Below are positions 31,366 to 42,735 of a stretch of DNA of 64,000 nucleotides, piece after piece (position 1 is the first letter of the stretch; each line of letters opens with the position of its first letter). This stretch comes from Fragum whitleyi (lineage: Eukaryota; Mollusca; Bivalvia; Cardiida; Cardiidae). Location: NCBI GenBank assembly GCA_948146395.1, contig OX411559.1, positions 41,764,739 through 41,828,738 of the forward strand, read 5' to 3'. Under the pieces are notes generated by a model. It worked only from the letters and a program-made list of their open reading frames with translations, made no database searches and was not told the origin of the DNA. The position numbers and the translations under genes are program-made.

Positions 31366-31604
31366 CCCTGGGATCCGTTTTACTAATCTTCTTTCGAAAA
31401 AATCTATCGTAAATCAAAATCACAAATCGTACCTGCTGTTTCACTTCATTGCTAGGTTCTGCCTTGCAATATCTCATTTGAATCGTCTTTAAAAGACGAT
31501 TCTAATGAGACAATGCCTGTCAGAATTCAATATTTAGATCATACTGTAGAAGCAACTTACGCAAAAACTATCGTAAGATGTTAAGTAAAACAGGCCCCTG
31601 GTAA
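31366..31604. mobile_element. Small inverted-repeat element, family M12, copy 2
   Basis: The left end CCTGGGATCCGTTTTACT and right end AGTAAAACAGGCCCCTGG are imperfectly inverted. A central hairpin, GAATCGTCTTTAAAAGACGA, is perfect. The rest aligns with 16385-16612. Confidence 0.75.
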
Positions 31605-32277
31605 CACCACGTTACCTTTGCGGCATTTGTGTGAGAGGGGAGATACATGCCCCTCCCCCTCCCTTTGTATTTATGGGGTGATTCCCATACATGTACACGT
31701 ACATATTCAGGATAATCTAAACATATTCTACCAATTCTAATACGACGGCTACAATTGAGATTTTTCTAAGTTTCGTTTAACGTAAGAGAAATAAAACTAG
31801 GATAAAACTATCAACAGAAATAGAGAATCATATCGTAATTCATTTATCATCGCAGACTAATTCCCTGTTATTTTAGAGCCAATTTTCATTACTGGGAGAG
31901 ATCTTGTTGCGTTCAAAACTACAGGTGTTTGATAAAACCGCTCTACCTTTATAAATTACGAATCTTATTTTTGAAAGGAAAAAGTTGCAATAGAAGAAAT
32001 GAAGAATTTATATATATCTAAATAAATAAGGTGGTAGACAAGAAAGAAGATACTACGAGATCTGATAGAATTATGGAGGAATTAGAACCTCGCTTAACAA
32101 TGTTTCTTCATCTGGGGTTCAATAAGAATTTATGCTTTTAGCAAATATCCAAACTACTTTCACTGTTTGAATACAATTTATCTCAAATTTATTTCAAATA
32201 TTCAGTATCCATGCATCCTTAGGGATCCAGTGTTTTAGAAAGTTATTACGTTGGTATTTTCTCTATCTCGTTTTGTT

Positions 32278-32290
32278 TATATATATATAA

Positions 32291-32325
<35 letters not shown>
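32278..32325 (+). repeat. AT then TG dinucleotide microsatellite
   Basis: Runs of TA/AT (TATATATATAAATATATATA) pass into about nine TG units. Confidence 0.9.
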
Positions 32326-32334
32326 AGTGGCCAT

Positions 32335-32662
32335 TGAATACCTAATTTATTAAACGAGTCTTCTTTAAACAGACAAAAAGACAAACAGACAAGGCTGTGG
32401 TATTTTATAAGCAAAAAATTATTATACTCTTTATAATATGACCTATTTTTGCGATTTATCGAAAAGTTCAGAAATTTATTGAATCAAGTTATTCCGCGAA
32501 ACATATAATCAAATACAAATACATTATGACGCCATTTTCACAACAAAAAAATATCGCTGTTATACCTTCTTGGCGCATTTACATAGTAATGCCACTAGTG
32601 TAATTACACCCGTGTAATATCAAAAATATTCAACGGGGTTATTTCACTCCCGCGACGTTGGC
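32335..32662. mobile_element. M19-related element in intron
   Basis: GGCCATTGAATACCTAATTT, ATTAAACGAGTCTTCTTTAA at the left matches 17625. The right part (ATTCCGCGAAACATATAATC, CACTAGTGTAATTACACCCG, ATTTCACTCCCGCGACG) matches 48425-48610 in reverse. Confidence 0.68.
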
Positions 32663-32684
32663 AATATGTATATATTTTAAAAAA

Positions 32685-32960
32685 GATAAAATCGTTTCGA
32701 ATTCGTTTGAAATTATCAATTTTTTATTCAAATCGATCAATAAATTGCATGTTTTTATTACTCTTTTTGATTTTTGTAGCGTTTGAGTTATCCCTGATAA
32801 TTTCTGATAACTTATTTTTTGACGAAATTATTGATTATACTTTACTTCCATTGAAGAAAAAATCAAAATCGCTCACCACACTCACAGAATCATTCAATTT
32901 CATTCCAAAATTCTTCAAAATTCTTCAACATGTCAATTTTCACGATGTACCTAACTATAG
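32685..32960. mobile_element. MITE-1, right half
   Basis: TCGCTCACCACACTCACAGA, ATCATTCAATTTCATTCCAA and ATGTCAATTTTCACGATG followed by TACCTAACTATAG form the end. The central hairpin is lost. Confidence 0.7.
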
Positions 32961-33861
32961 TAAAGACGGCTATTAGTATTTTTTTCACAATATGCGGGTG
33001 TCTCTTTTTGGTGCTAAATAGTTGACAAACGATCCAAGTTGAAAAGGAATAAAAATCAGATAGAGTTATTCCCCTTTGATAGTAAACTTGACTTTTCATA
33101 GTGGTCATATATTTGAATTTTCAATTTTTATTGAATGTATTTAGTAATCCGGGAGATATAACGAAATATGAACGTGTTCGCAAGACAACGACACAGACCA
33201 TAACAAGACCAACGTTATCATAGACAACAAGGGTGCCAAAGCGATAACTTGGTTTGTCTCCGAATATATTCTACCGAGCTGTTGCTAGTAGCCAAAACCG
33301 CAAGAATGTATTTTGTTTATAGACCTGCAATTTCAAGTGAGTGATTAAAGATCAATTTTATATTGAAAATTATAGGAGATAACGGTTTCTCGGACCTCAC
33401 TCTTTCTCTTATACCTATAATCTTTTATTTCTTATCAAATTAAGAACAATGAGGGATATCGGTTGGTTACCTCCCTTGAAATAATCCCAAAGGAGGAAGG
33501 GTCCAAATCAGTAGTTACATTGGGTTTTATCCTTATTTCCTTTGCACTTTAAAATTTAAAGATAAGCTCTAAATCAAATATTGCGCAATTTATAAGATTC
33601 ATTTGATGTAAAATAAAAATAGATTTTCTTCTTGGCTATTGAAAATTGTACCATAAATACGAATTGCATAAATAAGTATTTTATATTTACAAAAATAAAA
33701 TTTGCAACTTCTCCAAAGAAATTATGGACAAAATCCAAGGAACATTTCTAAAAGGACCGCTAACGATTTTGGTACACCTCTGATTTAATCCACAGAGCAA
33801 ACAAGGGAGATGATAACACACTAAAGTCTCCCATTGTTTCCCATCTTCTATCAATTATTAA

Positions 33862-34095
33862 GCCGTCGTCATAGCGGCGCAAGTGTTAGCGCGTCGGACG
33901 GTCTATCTAGAGCTCCCGGGCTCGATCCACGACGGCGACACTCGTCCTCACTGACTATTTGTCTCATTCGGAACATCGCTCGGACTTTTCCGTCACTTGA
34001 AAAGTACCTCGGACGTAAGTGTAGTAATTTTGGGTCATTTTTTAGGTAATTCGGCTCCTGGTGGTACTTCGGTTAATACGCATGAAGAAAATCAC
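33862..34095 (+). mobile_element. SINE-B: second tRNA-headed SINE
   Basis: The 75-nt head (33862-33936) has perfectly paired ends GCCGTCG and CGACGGC, a B-box-like GGGCTCGATCC and an A-box region TAGCGGCGCAAGTGTTAGCG. Body motifs (ACTCGTCCTCACTGACTATT, CTCGGACTTTTCCGTCACTT, ACCTCGGACGTAAGTG) differ from SINE-A. The 3' boundary near 34095 is a guess. It is not a canonical tRNA: the anticodon arm does not pair well. Confidence 0.65.
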
Positions 34096-34151
34096 ATTTT
34101 GTTAATTCTTTCCGATCGTCTTTCTAGATCTTTTAGGCATATTATAATTTA

Positions 34152-34186
34152 ATAACAAAACGCAGTAAGACACTGCGTTTTGTTAT
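34152..34186. repeat. Perfect 15-bp-arm hairpin
   Basis: ATAACAAAACGCAGT, a 5-base loop AAGAC, then ACTGCGTTTTGTTAT. It lies between SINE-B and a SINE-A fragment. Confidence 0.85.
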
Positions 34187-34349
34187 CATATTATGATATG
34201 CCCATTTTTATTCTTTCCTTGATTTTGTTTTATGCAACGTCATCCTTAGCGGGATCGTTTATGTTTGTGACTTCATATAAACCGACGTGCGAAATGACGT
34301 GCTTTCATTACTGCGCCCGTATTATCCCGTTTAATCGCCGAAGGTTCCC

Positions 34350-34500
34350 GATTGTATTTGTCTCTCACCAATGGGTCAATAATGGTAGACCTATGTGGGA
34401 TAGTAGATGGAGGCTAGGAAAGGATGTAATGGTAGTACTGGTGTGGAAATACCAGGAATCTGTTGTTATGTGCTCCAGCTGCTGCGATATGATTGAAAGA
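34350..34500 (+). mobile_element. SINE-A body, 5'-truncated
   Basis: TTTGTCTCTCACCAATGGGT, AGACCTATGTGGGATAGTAG, GGAGGCTAGGAAAGGATGTA, AATACCAGGAATCTGTTGTT and GTGCTCCAGCTGCTGCGATA follow SINE-A order without its head. Confidence 0.85.
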
Positions 34501-35078
34501 TTATTAAAAACATCAAAGAGCTCCGCCCAAGCATACAAATCTTTCAATTGTTAGCATCGAGTCGAGCTATCGTTGTCACCTTGTCATCGTAAGCGTGTTT
34601 GTTTACGGTAGCGCTTTTGTGAACGTTGGCGTTTATATGGTAAATTTTAACCTTGGTCATATCTCTGTTGTTATTGAATGTGTTTCTTATGAACTTGGTA
34701 TATGTGTTCATCATCACAAAAGCTATTCATACTAAAAAGGGCGAAAACTCTTGACGCATTTTTGTGAGAATTATTCACCCTTTTTTTTTCAGATATATTT
34801 TCATTATAGAGCGCCCGCAGCCAGGCTATGGTATACGCATGCGCTGCTATCGTTGTAATTAAGATGAAATTATATACACGAATGAGATAGATTTAACTTG
34901 GTTAATTAGAGTGAAACTTTTTATAGAAAGAACATCGTCTTCCCTTTTGATTTTGATGAGCTCACATTACTGCATTTTGTTAGACCTTGGGTGGAAATTG
35001 AAAATAGTTTTAGCCGATTTGAATGAATCCATTTAAAACTAACTTTTAACTACTGTTTTAAAAAATAAAGTTTGTTTT
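34501..35078. other. Intronic spacer without recognised feature
   Basis: No exon or repeat match; AT-rich. Confidence 0.4.
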
Positions 35079-35390
35079 ATCGTGAAATTATTCTTCAACT
35101 CGATCAAACATTCTAAATCGCTCACTCGACGCTCCACTCAATCAAACCATACAGAAGTACTCCAAAGTCGTTCAAATCACTTCGAATTCGTTCAAATTCA
35201 TAGTTTTTAAATCAAATTTAATAAACTATTCCACTATTTAAGTGGTTGGTGTGCGATTTAAAGTTGGGCCACGAAGACACACAAGAACACACACAGAAAC
35301 AGATTTTGATAAAAGAGGGTAATAGATATTCCTAATCACGTCCAATTGGACGAATTTATTGATATTGTATAACCTCTCCTTGCTCTTAAT
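35079..35390. mobile_element. MITE-1, diverged
   Basis: ATCGTGAAATTATTCTTCAA, AATCGCTCACTCGACGCTCC at the left; AGATATTCCTAATCACGTCC and TGATATTGTATAACCTCTCC near the centre. The right terminus is replaced by the SINE that follows. Confidence 0.6.
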
Positions 35391-35399
35391 TCCACCGTG

Positions 35400-35580
35400 G
35401 TCATAATCTTTCCAGATCTTATCCTGCACATACAGAGAAAGGCAATAGGTCTTACCACTGCTACCCATTTTAATAATGGGTGGACTGGGGCTCTGTCTGA
35501 AAAGTGTCTTGCCAAAACACAAAATCCACCTCCGGTGGGACTCGGACCCGCAACCATCAGGTCAACGAGCCAGAAATAAA
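35400..35580 (-). mobile_element. SINE-C remnant with tRNA-like segment
   Basis: The minus strand reads GTTGACCTGATGGTTGCGGG, TCCGAGTCCCACC (B-box-like), then TTTTGGCAAGACACTTTTCA, CCCAGTCCACCCATTATTAA and AATGGGTAGCAG. I have seen the GGCAAGACACTTT and CAGTCCACCC order in invertebrate SINEs, but the family name is uncertain. Confidence 0.65.
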
Positions 35581-35721
35581 CTGACAGAGTTATGGTCCGG
35601 ACAAAGAAGTGAACGCCCCGCCCGCCCAGCCGTTCAGACGCCTGTGCGCCTTGTGTGATAACATAATACAATCTGTTTTCGACTGGCGTATACATATAGC
35701 ATGGTGTTAGGAATGACTTAC

Positions 35722-35871
35722 TCGTCTATTTGACGTTTTCGCACTGTCCTCCATATTTTGAAGCTGGTCTTTCAAATCCATTTCTCTCTCTTTACAGTCA
35801 TACAGCTCCCGTTTTAGTTGCTTGATTTCATTTTCCTGGCTGCTTTGTCGACCAATCACCTCTAAATTCGC
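35722..35871 (-). CDS. Internal exon of the coiled-coil protein (50 codons)
   Basis: Acceptor TTTACCATTTCAG, exon of exactly 150 bp, donor GTAAGT, phase 0 at both ends, which fits the phase-0 start of the large exon downstream. The translation runs ANLEVIGRQSSQENEIKQLK, then a charged heptad segment (RELYDCKEREMDLKDQLQNM), ending TSNRR. Hydrophobic residues at a/d spacing (I, L, L, C, M, L, L, M) support a coiled coil continuous with the next exon's VIDLEEENDNL. Confidence 0.85.
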
Positions 35872-36064
35872 CTGAAATGGTAAAATGTTGGTCAGGCAGG
35901 GCAAAATAGTTTTTACCTTATAACTAAACAAATATCAGCGTGATAACATCCCATATGATATTTCTTATGATATCACATGGATATTTTTAGAACAATGACA
36001 TAATATGGTTATTTTATGAAATTTGCATTGCTATTAGAAACATCGACCTAAGGGAAATAAAGGT

Positions 36065-36228
36065 TATAAGATAAATGTTATACGTCCGTAGTGTGTTGTA
36101 TGAAAAAATATCAACTCGGTTGTGGGAATTGATAATTGTCTCGACAGAGCCACAGCAATTCTCGATTCTCCCAATATCGTTAGATATTTCTTCTCACACA
36201 ATACACTAAGTACGTTTTATATATTCAT
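36065..36228. mobile_element. Foldback element M7, second copy
   Basis: TTATACGTCCGTAGTGTGTT, GTATGAAAAAATATCAACTC, TTGTCTCGACAGAGCCACAG and CACAATACACTAAGTACGTT follow the copy at 21730 in order. Confidence 0.78.
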
Positions 36229-36616
36229 TGGCTATTTTTTAAAGTGCTCACACATTTTTTTCTTTTATTTTATGTGTGGTTCCCCGATGTTAAAGGAGAG
36301 GAGAAATTGTTCTATATTGAAAACTCAATCAAAGTGAGATCCAGAAGAAAAAGACCAACAATTACAAACCCAATGAATGATCAAATTCGATGTTCCGTCA
36401 AATCATTTTCCTTCGATCTTAATTACAAATATTCAACCTTTTAATGCATAACCAGAAATCCAAGGAAAGAAGAAAAGAGGAAAAGAAAAAAACATAACGC
36501 GTATAGAATATGGTTTAATGTCTGATATTTGATGGCATGTTAGACATTTACACTTGTTTATTTAAATTCAAGAAGCCAGAAGGTCAGTCGCTACTGGGTA
36601 AACAGCCAGCCATCGA

Positions 36617-36668
36617 GCAACCAGAGAACATATATAAATGGTTGCTAGATGTTTGTTCTCTGGTTGCT
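36617..36668. repeat. Hairpin with GCAACCAGAGAACA arms
   Basis: GCAACCAGAGAACATATATA faces TTTGTTCTCTGGTTGC across about 18 bases. The neighbouring GCAACCAGCGACGTAG near 36795 looks like a further decayed arm. Confidence 0.7.
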
Positions 36669-37011
36669 TATATATACATCACCAATTCACCAGAAATGGT
36701 AATTATTTTCAAATGCTATGTTTAATCAAAACGTTGTAGTAAGAAGTTGGTGACAACATAGAAACTAGCAATGCGTAGCAACGAACCGGACAACTAGGCA
36801 ACCAGCGACGTAGCAGCTATAAACTAGCATACAAAGAAGATTTCAGAAAGATGAAACAAGATTTTTATGCTGTGCTAGCGTAAACAGTTTGCTTTAGTTT
36901 CTAACAGTTGATGACATATACAGACAATGTTTGACATTAATGATTGTTTATTGCGTCAAAACAATGCTGCTTCAAGAATAGCTCCAGATAAACGTTAGCG
37001 ATGAAAATATT

Positions 37012-37979
37012 AAGGTTCATGTAAAGTGTTTGAGGCCCAATTTTAAAACACTTCATTTGCCACGAAAAATCGATATGTCCAGGTATGTTATATATCAAAA
37101 CGAAGCTTTTTATGTGCGTAAGCAGTTAAGCAACACAAGACAGCCATAGCTATAAGCGGTATAGCCAAAACATTGTGGAAAAGGGTCATTTTGTACAGAA
37201 CAAGCAACTGCAAGACTTTTGGATAAAAATGGCCCATATTTGAACAAAGTACAGACGAAAGTTCTACCCAGGTACTACTATAAACGTTGGTATAAAACTC
37301 AAGCCCAAAACGTAGTTATGCAAGCAATTTATTTTGAATTATTTTATAAACACATATGTTATGTCATTCTAATTTTGTAAACGTGTAGATCCTTGTAAGG
37401 TATGGTGTATTATCACAACATAAATGGACATCAATAGTTTGTATACCTGTAAGGTTGTTTAGCAATATACCAATTTCTATTTCACTGAATGATAATTATA
37501 TAGTAATTTTTTAAAGATCATTGAATTCAAAAACTCTAATTTGAAATAACTGGCAGGAAATATTTCACAGTATTATGGTGTGCTGTTGCACCATACCTAA
37601 CATCTATTTTGAAAACAGAACAAACCGGTTTGACAAGTATGTTGACAAAATAAATGGAAATTGATTGTTTAAAAAAAAAACTTTGAGACTGAGTTTTTTT
37701 ATCTAAGGTTGTAGTAATACCTGGGTAGTACTTTAGACTGTACTTTGTTAAAATATGAGCCAATTTTCTCTTACCGTCATGCAATTGCTTGTTTTGTACA
37801 AAATGACCCTTTCCACATTGTTTCGGCCTTACCGCTAAAGCTATGGCGGTCTTCTGTTGCTCAACTGCTTGTGCTCAAAAATAGCTTCATTTTGATATAC
37901 AACATACCTGGACATACTGCTTTTTCTTGGCAAATGAAGTGTTATAAAATTGGGCCTCAAACACTTTACATGAACCTTA
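37012..37979. mobile_element. Large inverted repeat, about 270-bp arms
   Basis: The left arm 37012-37285 (AAGGTTCATGTAAAGTGTTT ... ACCCAGGTACTACTA) and the right arm 37711-37979 (GTAGTAATACCTGGGTAGTA ... ACACTTTACATGAACCTT) are reverse complements with scattered changes. About 425 bp lie between. It has no coding capacity; it may be a foldback element or a local inverted duplication. Confidence 0.85.
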
Positions 37980-37980
37980 A

Positions 37981-38125
37981 TCTGCCCTATGTTCAGGATG
38001 TAAAAACGTTTCGCGAGCGCTTTGAGATAATACCCCGCTTTGCACGTGCACAAACAGGAACATCGTGCAGTCTGATCAGGTTCAACACTTTACACATTAC
38101 CCATATTGCCCCTTTTGCCCGAAGG
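37981..38125. repeat. M4 and M3 fragments at the edge of the inverted repeat
   Basis: TCTGCCCTATGTTCAGGATG and CCCCGCTTTGCACGTGCACA belong to the M4 foldback; CACATTACCCATATTGCCCC resembles the M3 end. Confidence 0.5.
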
Positions 38126-38721
38126 ATAAATTAATATCCGTAAAAACGTATACAGATGTTCATGGCTTACAAGTAAATTACTTGAGGCGGGGCCTGTGGT
38201 GCATGCAACTGCATTATGTCATTACGGACAGACTCATTTGAATGTAATTAAAATGGGGTAAAAATTGCAAACCATGCAACCAAACAAATAAAGAACTAAT
38301 TAACTCCTGTGGTCTTCTTGCGTTTTGTACCTGTTTACTGTTATTTTATAACGTTTATTATAATTTGGTTAACTCATATCATGGCAACGACATATTTAAG
38401 GAAATTCGAACTTTTCATAAATAGCAATTACGTATACTTGTACACAAACTTACAAAAAAATCTGATGAAGAAATCTTCTAATCTTCACTTATGCATGAAA
38501 CAAAAAAGGCTAATTTCATTGAATGAATATGCAAATCGCATTCGCTTATAAGTGGGGTTAAGTTTTTCCATAAGTACTTTAATGAAAACAAAAAAAAGTA
38601 TTGTATTTATTTCTAATGATGAATGAATTATCAAGCAAAAGAGTATATGTTTCACTTATTTCAAACAAAAAGTTAAACTAAGTTTTAATCGGTCACTTAG
38701 ACACTGCGCGAAAAAAATCTT

Positions 38722-40446
38722 TAGTCCGTTTGACTTCTATGTGGTCCAACCTTTTCATCAATTACATAAAATTCAAAGCATTCAAATGAAGGATTTGTAT
38801 CTGGTAAAATCTTAATTTCAAAGTAATACCATTTCAAAAAATATTTTTTGGTGTCAAAATAATAATTTTGTCTATCTAGTTAATGTAAATATTTTTGCAT
38901 TTTCTGCTCTTAAACTCGAGAGGTGATGGAGGCTGTTTAGTAGTTAGAAAATATAAACATATAGTAAAAACACGTGGCTTTATACTATACATTTGACAGA
39001 AGAAATGTCTATTTTCCTTATTTTGAAATGCTCATGAGCATATCAACGTTTATGTCATCTTTAACTTAAACAATACCTGATTTATACCGTTATTACTCGC
39101 CTGCTTATATAGTTTTCCTCGTAAAAATCCCAACAACTTCGTTCGATTGTGCTTTTTGATTTGTCTAAAAATGTGAATATGGGCTTATCTCAGAATACAT
39201 AAGAACAATTATCAATTATCTGGTCAAACGCGTTTTGAACAAAGGGAGAATACACTCAGAATTGAGATCCTAAGTAAGTAAATAAATTTGACAAAATTAA
39301 TTCTATAAAAAAAACCTTTTATACTCAAACGACTCACTTAAGATCATACAATTTTGACTCTGCCCCTATGCAAATCAGAACTACACTAAGTTCCATAAGA
39401 AAGTGTGCACTTTCACTTTTTGCATTTCTCTTAATATTCCAAAAGCGGAGGAAAATTAAGGAGTAGATTTGATACCATACTTTAGTCAAAACCTTTTGAT
39501 TTTAAAAGTCGAATAAGATTTGGATACATGATCGCATGTTGCATACGCGCAGGCAGAAATAAAATTGTTAAGATTTGACCTCCTAACAACTTTTTCTTTG
39601 ATAAGAGCTATGGGTTGATGTTGCCTTATTTTACTTTTAGAAATCATTCCAAGCCATTTCCAAACATAAGTTTTAATTTTTATGTAAACGTTACGTGTAT
39701 GTCACCGTTAGACATTGCTACGTTGTTAGGAGAGTAACTTGTCGTTAAATGGTACTATGGCGTTCTATGACATCTCGATTTGCTTATCAAAGGCCTAACA
39801 AACTGATGACCTCGACTTCTATTTGAAAATGAATGCTCAATCAATTTTAATGGCGTTCTAAATCTGACATGATTCAGTTTTGTTCAACGTCGTTTATTTG
39901 TAGTCAAACTATGCTGTAACATCATGCCCATTTGAATTGAATATGTGATTTTATGCTTAGGAAAGCCGCAAAGATTCAACGGAATGCATTTTCAGACAAA
40001 TTATTTGTCTAACACGTGATGCATATGCAAAACATGCAAAATCAAATGTCTCAATTAGCATAGAATTTTGGCTCATCTGGCGATTTTTAATTTCAAATAT
40101 CGTTTGTACATGCTCTTGGGGATAGTCATACGACGTTTCATGGTGATATATTGTGTTATTTTAGAGATATTCAAAATACAAGAGTGCACACTTTCTTTTG
40201 GAACTAAGTATATTTTTGGATAGACATCTCGCTGTTCCTTTTAATAGACACAACAAAGTATGAAAGGCTAAGAGTGAACATGTAGGCTGACGGACAAAAT
40301 CACTATTTTACAATAACAATTCTGAAAAACGAAATCCAATATGGTATTAGATGAAAAATACGATATGGCAAGAAAAGATGCGTTTCACTAATTCGATTCC
40401 GAGATTTTCAGCAAAATATTGGTCCATAAAGGAGTCAAACGGACTA
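38722..40446. mobile_element. Nonautonomous Tc1/mariner-like element M9, 1.7 kb
   Basis: The termini TAGTCCGTTTGACTTCTATG, TGGTCCAA and TTGGTCCATAAAGGAGTCAA, ACGGACTA are inverted. The interior shares GTGGCTTTATACTATACATT, CGTTATTACTCGCCTGC and CCTCGTAAAAATCCCAACAA with the shorter copy at 45524. No transposase frame survives. Confidence 0.82.
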
Positions 40447-40451
40447 TAAAT

Positions 40452-40606
40452 ATATAATACGTACTTAGTGTATTATATGAAAAAAAAAAAAATCCAACGA
40501 GGTTGGGAGAACTGAATATTGTCGAGGCTCTGCCGAGACTATTGTCAATTCTCACAACCGAGTTAGATAAAAAAAATCATACAATACACTAGTACGTATT
40601 GTATTT
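40452..40606. mobile_element. Foldback element M7, third copy
   Basis: AATACGTACTTAGTGTATTA, TATGAAAAAAAAAAAATCCA and its complement ATAAAAAAAATCATACAATA, CACTAGTACGTATTGTA flank GTCGAGGCTCTGCCGAGACT. It adjoins the M9 element directly. Confidence 0.8.
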
Positions 40607-40829
40607 ATCGTATGACCTCTATTTGTCTTCTTTTATTCGATGTTTCTAACTGAAATGCAAGTTTCTAAAAATAATCTCATTATATCATTGTTCTAAAAAT
40701 AAATATGTGATATCATAAGAAAATATCATACGGGATGTAATCGCACGGATATTTGTATAGTTATAAGATAAATAATGTTCAATGAGCATGTCCATGTTGA
40801 ATTACAATAACGTGCGCTGCTTTCATGAA

Positions 40830-40978
40830 GACAAAACGGTACAAACGGTTTTTGTTTTTGTTGTTGTTGTTTTTTGTTTTTGTTTGTTTTCTTCAATTAT
40901 ATGCCGCTTTGCACGCAAGTGCATTTGCAAATCGGGGCTAACTATTTGCACCGTCTTGTCTTCTGAACGCAGAGTTGT
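40830..40978. mobile_element. M4 foldback, decayed
   Basis: GACAAAACGGTACAAACGGT faces ATTTGCACCGTCTTGTCTTC. CCGCTTTGCACGCAAGTGCA with TTTGCAAATCGGGG is the central hairpin. A TTTTTGTTTTTGTTG-rich insertion lies in the left arm. Confidence 0.68.
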
Positions 40979-41561
40979 TTACTTGGTTGACAGTTTAACT
41001 GAGATATTCGGGAAAAGTAAAGTAATTTGCATAAGAGTTTGAGCACCGCCAATTTCAAAATTAACATTGATGGGTGGAATAAACCTCAACAAATTCATCT
41101 CATTCACGCAAATGTTGACCCGAAACAAAATTTTCTTAGCTTATTTCTAGTCAAATACCTTAAAGAAACCAAAAAGCTTAGTGTTTTTCATCAACATAAA
41201 GGTATTTCCTCGTCAACTGTGGGTTTGCTAACTTTTTCAAAGAAGGCTTGGTGTCTTCTTTTTTTTCTGCTACACACATTCGAACGGTCCTTTTCATAAA
41301 ATGATTTGTTTAAAAAATATTTTTGTTGAAGTTCTATTACATGCCTCTTGAATCCAAGATCGTATTTAAATAAGTGCTGAACAAAGACGTCTTCTTTTTA
41401 GAGACAGAGAACTTATTTGTAAGATTTGTTATGATTCAATTCCCTTCGACAAACACTATAAAGAAGAGTCTGGCGGACAGACTATCACCTTATCTGGGAC
41501 GAACCGTGTTTATGCTCTGGTCGGACAGGGCAAAACTCGTGGAAGTTGCATGGTTTGCACT

Positions 41562-41791
41562 TTAACCCTTTCCTGATTTACAAAATTTTGGACCTGTCCA
41601 AATTCAATGGTTTTGCAGACGAAAAATTTAAAGTGGATTTAATTTGAAAAATAACTATTCTGTAGGGTAGAAAATAGTGTGGAAAAAGAAGAAATTGCTT
41701 GTCAGAAGCAATTTCTTCTTTTTACACAATATTTTCTCAATCATAAAATCACAGTCACGTAAAAAGCAGGGATTTAACAGCAAAGGGTTAA
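41562..41791. mobile_element. piggyBac-like MITE, copy 1 (230 bp)
   Basis: TTAA lies at both edges (41562-41565, 41788-41791), with TIRs beginning CCCTTTCCTG and ending CAGCAAAGGG. A perfect inner hairpin, AAGAAATTGCTTG against its complement around TCAGA, is present. TTAA duplication with CCC/GGG ends is the piggyBac signature, and no transposase is encoded. Confidence 0.85.
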
Positions 41792-42539
41792 CGGATGCGT
41801 CCTTGTCCGTGTAAAAGTGTTCAATAGCATGCTTAGTTTTTACGCGTGATTGCCCATATTGTGAATATGGACGATGATTAAACGCGAACATTTCATCAAA
41901 ATATTGGCACAATACACGTAATAAACGTTGTATTTGCGTACATGTAATTAGCAGTATTACTCGTTTATGCACGACCATATTTTGATATAGCATCCTTCCA
42001 TTTAATCGTAAGTAAAAGCTATAGACTCATAGGTTCAATAAGCTTTCGTGTACTTTTTGCATCACTTCGTATGAGGGGACGGTTTTAGGCCTTGTTTAGC
42101 AGGCCATAGGAAACAACTCTCTATCCTGGAAATTGCCCGGGAAAAAGATAATCTAGTAAAAACCGAACAACGTGTGTACTACGTACTTTTTTTGTGCTCA
42201 CGCGCGCGCAAAAAATAGGACTAGTTTACGTCATCAACTTTTGTTCGACACAAAGTGCTTTGTGTGTTCAACGCAAGGCTGTCATATCACTACGCTGTGC
42301 TAAAATCAAATTACTGAAAGTACTAAAAGCGAGGGAACTGAACAGACAAAACAACACACGAGGTCAATTTTCTAAAGTAGAACCCTGATTATTCACACTG
42401 TCCTTATCATGTATACCAGATATTTTCTAACTTATCACTTCCAAAATCACGTCTGTGTTAAAGATACATAGCTTTTATGTTTGATCTTGACCTTGCTATT
42501 AGGTCTTGTAATGGATTAATCTAAAGTAGAAAAATTTAA

Positions 42540-42735
42540 AATCCTTGTCCATCCTTAAACCCTTTAACAGTCCTGGGCCAACTTGGAACAGGTTGCAGAC
42601 AATAAATCAACATGAATGTAATTTGTTATATATCTAGGGTAGAAATTAAAAAAAAAAATAATTGGGCATGAGTATAAGGTGGACCATATTGTGGGAAAGG
42701 GAGAAATTGACCCCCACAGTAAAATACAACTCTTT
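42540..42735. repeat. Possible piggyBac-like relic
   Basis: CCCTTTAACAGTCCTGGGCC, TTGCAGACAATAAAT and TAGGGTAGAAATTAAAAAAA loosely follow the left half of the 41562 element. No right end was found. Confidence 0.3.

Larger units (their letters stand above)
30149..35721 (-). other. Intron of about 5.6 kb
   Basis: Bounded by the donor at 35721-35720 (GTAAGT) and the acceptor at 30150-30149 (AG). It contains foldback, SINE, MITE-1 and simple-repeat insertions listed separately. Gaps at 30990-31365, 31605-32277 and 32961-33861 show no recognised content. Confidence 0.85.

Noticed and set aside
34180..34554. 124-residue frame with a membrane-like start
   Set aside because: Its second half is a SINE-A body, and the first part overlaps a hairpin; there is no independent support.
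41655..41993. 112-residue minus-strand frame
   Set aside because: The part at 41655-41791 is the piggyBac-like MITE; the rest shows no family.
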